Positions 39,021-50,594 of a stretch of DNA of 64,000 nt are shown here, piece by piece; position 1 is the first letter of the stretch, and each line of letters begins with the position of its first letter. Source of the stretch: Anaeromyces robustus (lineage: Eukaryota; Neocallimastigomycota; Neocallimastigomycetes; Neocallimastigales; Neocallimastigaceae); the NCBI GenBank assembly GCA_002104895.1, contig MCFG01000213.1, forward strand, positions 54,556 through 118,555. Direction: 5' to 3'. Both the position numbers and the translations under genes were made by a program. The notes below the pieces were generated by a model. The model did no database searches and was not told the DNA's origin. It worked only from the letters and a program-made list of their open reading frames with translations.

Positions 39021-39242
39021 ATGAAATATTTATATATATTTGGAATAGTTTTATTATTTATCAATCTCATTTATGCTACAAATGAAGAAACAGTAAAAAA
39101 TAAAGAAGATTATCATTTATTATTTGTTAAACTTATGATGAATTTAAAATATATTCTAATTCAAGGGAGAGTTGCATTTCGCAATGTTGCATTTCGCAAT
39201 GTTGCATTTCGCAATGAGGCGCATAATTGTATAAATAATTAA
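39021..39242 (+). pseudogene. 5' relic of an S8 protease
   Basis: The first 36 codons are almost identical to the gene at 34988 (MKYLYIFGIVLLFIN, then EETVKNKEDY). A small deletion after FV shifts the frame (KLMMNLKYILIQ in place of NNTYGEFKIYSNS). At about 39165 the protease sequence stops and a 15-bp minisatellite follows. It encodes a signal peptide only. Confidence 0.85.
39171..39215. repeat. Three perfect copies of a 15-bp minisatellite
   Basis: gttgcatttcgcaat is repeated three times without a mismatch, flanked by agggaga and gaggcgcataattg. It is unusually G+C-containing here, and it marks the exact end of the protease relic. Confidence 0.95.
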
Positions 39243-40039
39243 ATAAATAAAAATATAATATAAAGAATTATTTATTATTTATTATTTATTTATTTTAAAT
39301 TTTATTTTTTATTATATTTTTTATTTTATTTTTATTTTTATTTTTTTATTTTTATATTTATTTTTTTGTTTTTGTTTTTTGTTTAAATAAGTTAATAAAT
39401 TATGTATTATACTTAAAATATATTATTTTTTATTTTATAATTTTTTAATTTTATAATTATATTATATTAATATAATATAATTTTCATTTAAATATTAAAT
39501 TAACTATAAAGTAATCAAAAAAAAAGTAAATTATGAAAGTGAAAAGAAAAAGATATTCATTACATTTATATTATATTTTTTGTTTATATATATATATTCT
39601 AGTAATTTTTTTTATTTGAAATTATCATCATTAAAAGATTCATTATACATATCTTTAATTTCAATTGTATTTGTCTTGTTTCTTCTCTTAGATATATGAC
39701 TTTTTTTCTATAATCGTATACTAATTTTTTACTGAATTGAAAAATTGTAAGTAAAATCAAGTTTAATGGTTCAAAAGATACAGTTTTGTATATTTACTTT
39801 TTTTCAAGGTGATTATAATAAAATAATTATTATTATTATAATTATTTTTATGTTATTGTTTATTAGTTTATTATTATTTATTACTATTATTAATGTTTTT
39901 GTTCTCACTTTATTAAAATTATACTATTAGAAATTATTTTGTGTTTGTATATAAACTTTATTTATTAATAATATAGGTTATATTAAGTTAATATTATTAT
40001 AAATTTAATATATATAAAAATCAAATTTATTTATTTATT

Positions 40040-40080
<41 letters not shown>

Positions 40081-40748
40081 TTATTTATTTATTATAAATT
40101 ATTTAATTTTTTTAAAAATTTTCATAATATTTTTCTGTTGAAATACTATTTTCTGATTGTGAAAAATATTATTATTTTTTTATTAAATAATATAATTTAA
40201 CATTATCATAATTAAAAACAGTAATAACAAAAAATAGTAATAACAAAAAATAGTAATAACAAAAAACCTTGAAATGTTATTATAATTTAAATATTAACAT
40301 TAAAATAAAATATATATAAATAAAGTTTTGTGACATTTAGTTATATTAAATAATGAAATATTTATTTTTTTATACTTAAACTTTTATTTATTCATTTATT
40401 TAATTATTTAATTATTAATTTTTTTTTCCAAGTCATAATCTTAAAAATTATTTTTAATTTTAATGGAAAATCTTTTCTATAGAAAATTCTATAAAAGAAA
40501 GAAAAGAAATAAAATAATAAAATAATAATGGCAAATAGTATAAAAAGAATAAAAAATTCAAAAATATTACTTCAAAGGCCAAAAAAAAAAAATAATAATA
40601 AATTATATATTTTAAAATGAATATATAATAATAAAGTAAAAATTTCAAAAAAAAAAAAAAAAAAAATAAAATAAAATAAAAATAAAAATAAAAATAGAAA
40701 AATATATTATAAAAAAATATTATATAAATTATATAAAAATTAATCAAA
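39243..40748. other. AT-rich spacer
   Basis: No gene seen. Three copies of a gtaataacaaaaaata-like unit lie at about 40220-40265 and a (TTTA)n tract at about 40025-40090. The bases just before 40749 are A-rich. Confidence 0.6.
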
Positions 40749-42302
40749 ATGAAATATTTATTTATTACTGGAATTTTTTTAGTATTAGTCAATATTGTTT
40801 TTGCTAAAAATAATATAAAAGAAAAAAACGGTGAAGATTATTATTTAGTATTTATTAATAATACTTATGGTGAATTTAAAATATATTCTGAATCGAAGTA
40901 TAAAAAACGTGAAGAATCTCAAATTTTTATTGAATCTTTAATTGATGAAATAAATGATTTAATTGTTGATAATATTGATACCTATGAAGATCTTGATAAA
41001 TTGAAAGATTTTGAGAATGCGTCAAAATTAAAGAAAAGAAATAATAGTCAACCTCTTTTCTTTATTTCTAATTCTGATTATATTTATCCTATTGCTTCTG
41101 TTGATGATACTGTAGTATTATATACTTATCTTTCTAAAAGATTAATACCAAAAATTAATTCTATGGAATATGTTTATAATTGTATTCAAAATGAAAAATC
41201 ATTTAAGACTGATAACTATTATAACAAAAATGATATCATAAATGAAACACATTGGTCAGATGTAGAAATTCAAGAAAATGCAGAATTACATTTATCATTA
41301 ATATCTCAAGGAAAAATTAATAAAGAATTCATAAGTAAATATGATAATAATTTTTATTACCCACCTTCTGCTGGTAAAGATATTAATATTGTTATTATGG
41401 ATACAAGTTTCCATTTTAATCATCCTGAATTTTCAAATACTCATGATCGTTTTGCTCGATGTGCTGCTAATATTGAAAATGGTATTGCTAACCTTGATCG
41501 TATTGATTATTATTGTGGCGACCTTCCCAAAGTTCATGGTGAATCTGTAGCAGATTTAGCGGGAGGATTAATTTATGGTGTAGCTAAACGTGCCAATATA
41601 TATGGTGTCTCAATTGAGGAAAATAGTGAAGGAAATCTTGAAAATAAAGACATTTTAGGTGGATTACAATATATATATGAAAAATTGGTTGAACCTCATA
41701 AAACTGTTATTAATTTATCACTTGGAGGATATTATGATAGTGCAAGAAGTTATTACGAAACCATGAAAAAACTTGTTGATGGTATTACTAACAAAGGTGG
41801 TATTATAGTTGCATCTGCTGGAAATGGAGATGATTATCTTAAAAAGAATTTTTCATCAATTTATATTCCATGTGAATTAAATAATGTCATTTGTGTAGGT
41901 TCTATTGACAGTAAAGCATCGAATAATTTATATACTATTGCTCAATATACTAATTACGGTCCTAGTGTTGATATTTATGCACCAGGTGATGTTAAGGTCA
42001 ATGTTATTGATAATAGAATAATATCTAAAACTGGTACATCTTTTTCAGCACCATTAGTTTCTGGTATGATAGCTTCTCATATGAGTGAACATAAAGATGT
42101 TGAATTTGATCTTGATAAAATAAAAGAATTTTTAAAAACAGGTGAATATATAGAACCTAACAATTATAAAAATAACCTGATTTTAGTTGCAAATAATGGT
42201 AAACATATTGTTTATTCTAGTGATAATATTTATTATGGATGTGGTATTTATGCTGGAAATCGTTCATGTACTACTCTAACTGATACTACTACTACCACTA
42301 CC

Positions 42303-42348
<46 letters not shown>

Positions 42349-43073
42349 TTAAAAAACCAGAACCTACTTATCCTGAGGGATTAGAAAGAAAAGATTATAG
42401 ATGTGGTCCAGAATATGGTAATGGTGTTTGTTCTGGTTATCGTTGTTGTAGTAGTGGAGGATGGTGTGGTGAAAGTTTTGATCATTGTAACGTAAGTTCT
42501 GGATGTCAATCAGAATTCGGTTTTTGTCATGGTAAGACATCTATCGAACCTATTTATCCTGAGGGATTAGAAAGAAAAGATTATAGATGTGGTCCAGAAT
42601 ATGGTAATGGTGTTTGTTCTGGTTATCGTTGTTGTAGTAGTGGAGGATGGTGTGGTGAAAGTTTTGATCATTGTAACGTAAGTTCTGGATGTCAATCAGA
42701 ATTCGGTTATTGTTATGGTAAGACATCTTTTCCTACTACTACAACAACTACTACTACAACAACTACTACTACTACTACTGTCCCAACTACTACAACAACT
42801 ACTACAACAACTACTACTACTACTACTGTCCCAACTACTACAACAACTACTACAACAACTACTACTACTACTACTGTCCCAACTACTACAACAACTACTA
42901 CAACAACTACTACTACTACTACTGTCCCAACTACTACAACTACTACTACTACTACTACTACTACTACTGTCCCAACTACTACAACTACTACTACTACTAC
43001 TACTACTACTACTGTCCCAACTACTACAACTACTACTACTACTACTACTACTACTACTGTCCCAACTACTACA

Positions 43074-43112
<39 letters not shown>

Positions 43113-43874
43113 GTCCCAACTACTACAACTACTACTACTACTACTGTCCCAACTACTACTACTACTACTACTACTACTGTCCCAACTACTACAGCAACTA
43201 CTACTACTACTACTGTCCCAACTACTACAACAACAACAACTACTACTACTACTACTAAAAAAACTACTACTACTACTAAAAAAACTACTACTACTACTAC
43301 TAAAAAGATACCAACCTCTACTGTTTCAGGAAAATGTGGTCCACAATTTGGTGCTTGTCCAAAAGCTGGTTATTGTTGTAGTAAATATGGATATTGTGGA
43401 ACTACTTCTGATTATTGTGGTAAAGGATGTCAAAGTGAATTTGGTGATTGTTCATCAAATTCTTCAACTACAACTACTACTAAGAAAACAACTACTACTA
43501 AGAAAACAACTACTACTACTACTAAGAAGACTACTACTACCACTAAGAAGACTACTACTACCACTAAGAAAACAACTACTACTAAGAAGACTACTACTAC
43601 TAAGAAAACAACTACTACTAAGAAAACAACTACTACTAAGAAGACTACCACTACTAAGAAGACTACTACTACCAAGAAAACAACTACTAAGAAGACAACT
43701 AAAAAAACTACAACTACTAAAAAGATACCAACTTCAACTGTTTCAGGAAGATGTGGATCAAAATATGGCGCTTGTCCAAAATCCGATCAATGTTGTAGTC
43801 AATATGGTTATTGTGGAAAATCATCTGATTATTGTAAAACAGGATGTCAACCTGCTTATGGTCTTTGCAAATAA
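40749..43874 (+). CDS. Secreted subtilisin-like protease (S8) with four CBM18 domains
   Basis: 1041 aa. Signal peptide (1-20, NIVFA). Propeptide with KKREES and LKKRNN dibasic sites. S8 domain with Asp218 (IVIMDTS), His263 (VHGESVADLAGG), Asn359 (SAGNG) and Ser431 (GTSFSAPLVSGM). After NNGKHIVYSSDNIYYGCGIY come four CBM18 modules starting near Cys 552, 614, 862 and 1001. The first two are almost identical and joined by only a few residues; a ~160-residue Thr linker broken by VP separates them from the third. Linker DNA is (ACT/ACA)n with phased GTCCCA units, suggesting expansion by slippage or unequal exchange. The catalytic part is nearly identical to the truncated copy at 36870; the C-terminal part to the gene at 14853. 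Probably a chitin-anchored extracellular protease. Confidence 0.92.
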
Positions 43875-44597
43875 GTTAGATCTTTGAATATTGTATAATA
43901 ATATTAACAATATATTTTAATGAAAAAGCATTTATAATAGAAATAATAATAATAAAAATATATTTAAAAATAATTTATTATTTTTATCATTAAAATATTA
44001 AATTGTAGGATAATATAGAATGAACTAATATAGTTTTTTATAATAATATTAAAAAGTATTTAATTTTTAATTTAAAACATATATTTATAAATATATATTT
44101 TTAATATTATTATAAATTAAAATACCTTAATAATAAAAAATATAAATAAGAAAAAATGTAAGATAGAAACTTTATTAATTTTATACAATATAATATATGT
44201 AATGATTTTTATATAAATATTATAAATAAATCATTATGAATAATAAATATTATTATTAGTATTATAAATTATTATGATAAAAAAAATATTATCATAACAA
44301 TTAAAAATTATTAACAAAAAAATAGAAAAAAAACTTAATAAAAAAGTAAAAATAAAAATAAAAAATATAAATAAAAAAAAAAAATATAAAATAAAAAATA
44401 TATTAAAATGATTAATAATACTTGTCCTAATTGTTGTTTATGGTGTTTCTATAGTAATAATTATCAAAGAATTGATCATTGGTTTATTAATTGTTTCCTA
44501 TTTAAAATTTTTTGTATTAACCATTTCTCCAATTTAGCTTTTTTTTTTTTTTTTTTTAGATAATCTTTTTAATAGTTTATATGTGACCAGTGATAAC
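43875..44597. other. 3' flank shared with the protease at 14853, then a small unassigned frame
   Basis: 43875-44330 aligns with 18162-18660. A short frame at 44408-44560 (MINNTCPNCCLWCFYSNN...) contains a CPNCCLWC cluster but no known motif; it may belong to the dispersed element that follows. Confidence 0.5.
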
Positions 44598-45168
44598 TCT
44601 AGTAGATAATAGAATTAATAATATTATTAAGGGTTATAAAAGTAGTTCTAATAATGGAACAATAGTATATGTAATATCTATATTTTTGGAAATAGAAAAA
44701 TCGTTAATAGGTTCGAATTTATTTATTTTTTTTTTTTAATTGGTGGTAGAGAACCTGGTATTAATGAAATATCCAACAATTGTCCATATAATAAGGAGTG
44801 GAAATGTTTGTTTAAGTGTCAGGCTGAGTCTGGTACATATTCAAAATCTCCATTCTTGTTGCAATCTGTGACTCTATTGAATGATATCATACCTGTTATC
44901 TGGAAAAGACAACATATATTGTTCAATAAATTCAAAACTAACTTCTTCAGGAACGTCAATGCTAATAAAACAGTAGGACATCTTAGTAGGGTAGGACAAA
45001 TGCCGATCCTATTACCTACCCAAGTGTAATAAGATAGATCAATTTTACTTTAATTCTATATGTAAAATTAATAGCTAGTATGAATTTATTGTTTATATGT
45101 ATTACTGTACTACTTTATACCCTTCAGTATTATTCATTATTATCTATAATGTTTATCTGGTTTTTTTC
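44598..45168 (+). repeat. Unidentified dispersed element, copy 2
   Basis: Direct-orientation match of 20986-21545. The open frame to 45029 contains GGREPGINEISNNCPY, KEWKCLFKCQAES, SKSPFLL and KRQHILFNKFKTN. The end of the frame differs from copy 1 (after SR/RR), so one of them has shifted. See copy 1. Confidence 0.6.
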
Positions 45169-45346
45169 TTATTAGCATCATTTTTTTTATTATGTGTTTT
45201 TTTTTTTTTTTTTTTATGATTCATGTATATTAATATTTAAACTCAATAAAGGTACAAATTGTGTGCTATAAAAAATTTTTAATATTCTTTATTATTTATT
45301 AATTATTAATTAAAATAATAAATAATAAATAAATAAATAATTTATA

Positions 45347-45396
<50 letters not shown>

Positions 45397-45780
45397 TACT
45401 CTTTTTTATTATTAATAAATCATACATTTTTGTAACCATTTCAAATTTTTTTTTTTTCATTTTATATCAATAAAAAGTATTGGCATATTGAAGAAAACTA
45501 TATATAAGGAGTAGAGATATTAAATAATATTTTAAAATTTTTTTACTTTAATATTCAATAAGTTAAATGATTTAAAAAAAAAAGAATATAATTACGATAT
45601 ATAAGCTAATTTATTCATTAAAATTGTGCCTTAATTATTTAATATATCAATTATTTTATAATATTCAAAAGATTTTATATAAATTCAATTTTAAGTACTG
45701 TCAGCTCATATTTATTTATTCATTCAAACGAATACCATATTGAATTTAATAATATATCAGACTTTTTGTAGTGTTTTAAT

Positions 45781-45813
<33 letters not shown>

Positions 45814-45942
45814 AGGTAAAAAATTTGTATTCTTTATTATTTATGAATATTATTGTTATTTTTTTTTATAATATTATCATTATGTAATATATTTACTTTT
45901 AAGTAAAATGAATGATCAATTTTATTAATGTTAGAACAATAA

Positions 45943-45983
<41 letters not shown>

Positions 45984-46013
45984 AATTAATTAATTAATTA
46001 ATTAATTAAATAA

Positions 46014-46069
<56 letters not shown>

Positions 46070-46282
46070 AATAAAATAAAATAAAATAAAAAATTTACCA
46101 TTTAAAGAATATAATTAATTCACTAAAATTAATTTTAAATTTTTTTTTTTTTCTTTTATTATATATTTAATAATGTATAAATTGTATTAACCGATATGTA
46201 AATTTAAAATAAATACAAAAAATAAAAAAAAAAAAAAATAATTATTTGAAAATTTCTTTAGTTTGAATAAGCATAGAATTTG
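45169..46282. other. Spacer with poly(A) junction and (AAAT)n
   Basis: A ~40-base poly(A) at about 45351-45392 is followed by atattactcttttttattatt, then catacatttttgtaaccatttc, a string also found at about 20865-20925 after poly(A). (AAAT)n and (TTAA)n arrays fill 45945-46095. No gene. Confidence 0.6.
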
Positions 46283-49200
46283 ATGTCGGGGGAAAATGAT
46301 AAAGAACAATGGATATCAAAAATATCTCAATTGCAACTAAAAAAAGAGGATTTCAATTCTCCTCAAAATTCAGACGGGTGGACAATATTGATGTGTGCAA
46401 CAAAAGACGCTGATTATGATATCATGCAAATGATTTTAAATGTCAAAGATACTGAAGGAAATAGACTTATCGATATTGATGCAAAAGATAAAAATGGAAA
46501 GACAGCATTGGCCATTGCAGCGCAAACAGGTGATGTTAAAAAAATATTTTTATTGTTAAAAAATGATGCTGATTTAAATTTGGTTAAAAATGTAATTTCC
46601 AAAAAGGTATATAAAAGGTTAAAAGATCTATATCAACAAGTTCAAAATGTTAGTAAAGAATTTATATTATGTATTCTCACAAGAAATTATTTAAAAGCAA
46701 AGATGATGCTGGAAAATGAACCTGTAAATGTTAATGCAAAAATAAAAATTACTATAGGTCCTGATTCAACTGAGTGTTTAGCATTAGTACGTGCTGCAAA
46801 TGATGGTAACGTAAAAATGGTTGAATTATTATTAAATGAACCTAACATTGATGTTAATAAGCAAGGTGAATTTGGATTCACTGCATTAAGATGTGCAGCA
46901 TTAATTGGCTCTAAGGAAATAGTTAGACTATTACTAAAGTTTCCTAATATCGACGTTAATATACAAGATATTGATGGAGCTACAGCTTTAATGTGTGCTT
47001 CCGAAGATGATCATATAGAAATATTTAAGATGTTACTAGATCAACCTAATATCGACATTAATATACAAACAAATATTGGAAACAATGCATTAATATATGC
47101 AGTACAAAATTGTCATAAAGAAATTGTTAAACTCTTGTTAAATCATCCAAAAATCGAAGTCAATCGACAAGATGATCAAGGTTTTACAGCTTTAATTACC
47201 GCTTTGTCAGAGTTTATTGGAACGAGGAATCAAATAGAAATAATTAAATTATTATTGAATCATCCAAAAATTGATGTAAATCTTAAAGATATTAATGGCT
47301 CTTCAGCATTAATATATGCAATACGTCAAAATAATAGGGAAATCATTGAATTATTATTGAATCATCCAAAAATCGATGTAAACTTACAAACAGATAATGG
47401 AGCTAATGCATTAACTTATACAGCACAAATATGTAATAAAGAAATAATGAAATTATTATTAAATCATCCAAACATTGATGTCAATCGAAAAGATAGCGGA
47501 AAATGTACAGCATTGATTATTGTGGCGTCACAACTAGTAGAAACAGAGGGCTATAAAGAATTACTTAAATTATTATTGAAACATCCAAATATTGATGTAA
47601 ATCTCAAGGATAAAGGAGGTAGTTCAGCATTAATTTTTGCAACACGAAATAATAACGTAGAAATGGTAAAAATGTTATTGAATCATCCAATGATTGATGT
47701 TAATTCAGTATGGGAAGATGAAAATAGATATACACCTCTTACATTAGCTATACAGGAGGAACATATAGAAATAGCTAAATTATTACTTAAACATCCTAAT
47801 ATTGACGTCAATCAAAGAAGAAAATTGGGTGTTACTGCATTATTCCAGGCACTAAAGAGCGAAGCAATAGAAATAACAAAATTATTACTTGAAAATCCAA
47901 AAACTGATATTAATATACAAAGTGCTAATGGTTTTACTCCATTAATTATAGCATCATTTCGCGGAGAAAAAGATATATTTGAACTATTGATGAAGCATCC
48001 CAAAAAAAGACTTGATCTAGAAACCATAAACGGTTTAAATGTATTGAATGCTGCAGCATTCGGAAATAATATAGATATTTTAAAATTGTTGTTAAAACGT
48101 GATGATATTGATATTAACTTACAAAATCAATATGGAGATACTGTTTTAATGTATGCACTATCAATAAATAATAAAGAAATGGTTGAATTATTACTAAAAC
48201 AACCAGAGATTGATGTTAATTTACAAGATTCCAATGGTTGTACACCGTTAATGTGCACGTCAATGACAGGTCAAAAAGAAATGGTTGAATTATTGCTGAA
48301 GCATCCAAAGATTGATATTAATAAACATAATGAAGGAGGTTCAGCATTAATTGAAGCAGTGATTAACGGACATGAAGAAATAGTTAAATTATTATTGGAA
48401 CATGGTGCTGATGCTAATGTTAACACAAAATATTTAAATGGATATACAGCATTAATATCTGCCGTTGAAGCAGGATACCCCAAAATTGTTGAATTATTAT
48501 TAAATTTACCAAATATTGATATTAATATTGAAAATGATGAAGGTGAAACAGCATTACAATGTGCAGATAGAACCTATCGATATAGAATTTCTAGATTAAT
48601 TCGTTCAAAAATAGAAGCACAAACAAAAGTTGAGTCCATTACCGAAGAAATAAATTATCCAAGAATCGAAGAAATCAAAATGAAATTTTTGAAGTTGGTT
48701 TCTGATGGAGATGTCAATGGAATGGATTCATTGATAGAAGAAATAAATGCTGATGATAAAATTCTTTTCCAAGCTATAAATACAAGAAATAAGAATGGAA
48801 AGACTGCTTTAGTAATTGCTTCAGAAAAGGGAAATCTTGAAGTTATGAGATGGTTAATATCCTATATAAAAAATGATATAGATTTTAAAACTATTGAAGG
48901 AGGTATAGCATTGATTACAGCAGCGAAGATGGGACATTTTGATGTAGTTGAAGAATTACTGAATCAAAAAATAAATGTTAATTCATCTGATAGCTTCAAC
49001 CGAACAGCATTACAATATGCAACCGAAAATGGATATCTTAGAATAGTAAAATTGTTAATCAAAAATAGAGCGAAAATAACGACCAGAGATAAGTTCAATA
49101 AAACGGCATTAGATATTGTAAATGAAAAAATTGAAAAAATTAATAATGCTAAAAACAAAAAAAAGAAAAAAATATTAGAATATAATCGATATGAATCTAT

Positions 49201-49570
49201 AAAGGATATATTAGAAAATAAAATTAAAGAATTAAGTTTATTATCTAATGATCAAGTAAAAGACGATTCCAAAATAATTGAAATAAATGATCTTCCATTA
49301 AGAAGATGGGAAGTAAATCCTTCCGATAAGTATGAAAAACAATTGAAAAATTGGGAAAAAAATAATCCAATTACTTATGATAAAATTCTACAATTAATTG
49401 AAATGACTAAAATAGATCCATTCAGAGGTTTAGGAAGAGTGGAAAGATTAACAGCCGATTTAGAAGGATTATATTCAAGAAAAATAGATAAGAATAATAG
49501 ACTTGTATATGAAGTGGATGGTGAAAAAGTTTTTCTTTTATCATGTAAAGGACATTATAATAATTTATAA
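46283..49570 (+). CDS. Large ankyrin-repeat protein with C-terminal YoeB-type toxin domain
   Basis: 1095 aa from ATG 46283 (MSGENDKEQW). Residues ~30-770 are about 20 ankyrin repeats with the signature EI-KLLLNHPNIDVN and G-TAL--A. A helical linker (~775-835) is followed by three more repeats (~835-945), a Lys-rich helix and then, from about 1005, a domain closely resembling bacterial YoeB ribosome-dependent mRNA endonucleases: a two-helix start (KYEKQLKNWEKNN), DPFRGLGRVERL, LYSRKIDKNNRLVYEV and a C-terminal CKGHYNNL. Glu1054, Arg1073 and His1091 sit at the positions of YoeB's catalytic Glu, Arg and His, with the same 19- and 18-residue spacings. No signal peptide or transmembrane segment. 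No YefM-like antitoxin is seen on either side. The ankyrin part could hold the toxin inactive or direct it to a target; that is speculation. The toxin part is probably of bacterial origin. Confidence 0.9.
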   Translation: MSGENDKEQWISKISQLQLKKEDFNSPQNSDGWTILMCATKDADYDIMQMILNVKDTEGNRLIDIDAKDKNGKTALAIAAQTGDVKKIFLLLKNDADLNLVKNVISKKVYKRLKDLYQQVQNVSKEFILCILTRNYLKAKMMLENEPVNVNAKIKITIGPDSTECLALVRAANDGNVKMVELLLNEPNIDVNKQGEFGFTALRCAALIGSKEIVRLLLKFPNIDVNIQDIDGATALMCASEDDHIEIFKMLLDQPNIDINIQTNIGNNALIYAVQNCHKEIVKLLLNHPKIEVNRQDDQGFTALITALSEFIGTRNQIEIIKLLLNHPKIDVNLKDINGSSALIYAIRQNNREIIELLLNHPKIDVNLQTDNGANALTYTAQICNKEIMKLLLNHPNIDVNRKDSGKCTALIIVASQLVETEGYKELLKLLLKHPNIDVNLKDKGGSSALIFATRNNNVEMVKMLLNHPMIDVNSVWEDENRYTPLTLAIQEEHIEIAKLLLKHPNIDVNQRRKLGVTALFQALKSEAIEITKLLLENPKTDINIQSANGFTPLIIASFRGEKDIFELLMKHPKKRLDLETINGLNVLNAAAFGNNIDILKLLLKRDDIDINLQNQYGDTVLMYALSINNKEMVELLLKQPEIDVNLQDSNGCTPLMCTSMTGQKEMVELLLKHPKIDINKHNEGGSALIEAVINGHEEIVKLLLEHGADANVNTKYLNGYTALISAVEAGYPKIVELLLNLPNIDINIENDEGETALQCADRTYRYRISRLIRSKIEAQTKVESITEEINYPRIEEIKMKFLKLVSDGDVNGMDSLIEEINADDKILFQAINTRNKNGKTALVIASEKGNLEVMRWLISYIKNDIDFKTIEGGIALITAAKMGHFDVVEELLNQKINVNSSDSFNRTALQYATENGYLRIVKLLIKNRAKITTRDKFNKTALDIVNEKIEKINNAKNKKKKKILEYNRYESIKDILENKIKELSLLSNDQVKDDSKIIEINDLPLRRWEVNPSDKYEKQLKNWEKNNPITYDKILQLIEMTKIDPFRGLGRVERLTADLEGLYSRKIDKNNRLVYEVDGEKVFLLSCKGHYNNL

Positions 49571-50106
49571 GAATGTAAGAAAATAAAAAAATACTAATAA
49601 TTAAAGAAGAAAATAATAATTATAATAATAAAAATAAAAATAAAAATAAAAAAAAAAAATAAACATATTAATTTCATTCATTATTTTTCATAATGATTAG
49701 CATTAATATTGACTATTATTCATTATAATGTAATGTTTTTTTATATATTTATTTAAATATATAAAAAAAAAAAAAATTACATTATAATGAATAATTATAT
49801 ATAAAAAAAAATTTTTAATACTTTTTTTTATAATAAAAAATAATCATAAATTTATAATTCCAATATTAATATTAATAAATTTAATAAATATTTTCAATAT
49901 TATAAAATATATATATCGTCATATAAATAAATATATATATTACTTCTTTTACTATTAAGAAATAATATTTTAAAAGATAATAAATTTTTATAGGGTATTA
50001 TCAAATATAAGTAATTAAATATAATAATAAATTAACTTTTACCCAATTATTATAAATAAATATTTACTTCCATAATTTATTAAATTTTTTTACTTTTATC
50101 ATTATC

Positions 50107-50181
<75 letters not shown>

Positions 50182-50447
50182 TTCACATACAAGTACTTCA
50201 ATTTAATTATTAAATTTTATATTAAAGTATTTAATTTTTTGTATATTACATTCATAATTAATTTATTTTTATTTATTATAAAGCGTAAATTAATATTGAA
50301 TAGAGTTAATAATTATGTTAATAATTATATATTCAATTTTTTTTTTTTTAGTTATTGTAAAATAAAATTATTATTATTGGTTTTTATTATTTGGTTTTTA
50401 ATTTTACTATAATAGATAATGATAAATTAATTTATTATGGTATACTA

Positions 50448-50486
<39 letters not shown>

Positions 50487-50594
50487 TTAATATATTATTA
50501 TTATAATATAATTTCCAAAAAAAAAAAAAAAAAAAAAATGAGAAAAAGATAGGATTTAATTTTTAAAAATTATTCTTCTTTCCAATTATTTTTA
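49571..50594. other. AT-rich spacer, partly duplicated
   Basis: No gene seen. A near palindrome (cattataatgtaatgtt with acattataatgaataat) lies around 49717-49795. (ATC)n and (ATT)n run at about 50096-50180. 50330-50590 repeats the 3' flank of sstT (29380-29640). Confidence 0.6.

Noticed and set aside
46414-49158. Several antisense ORFs of 60-70 codons in the ankyrin-YoeB gene
   Set aside because: Shadows of the repeated ankyrin codons; no independent features.
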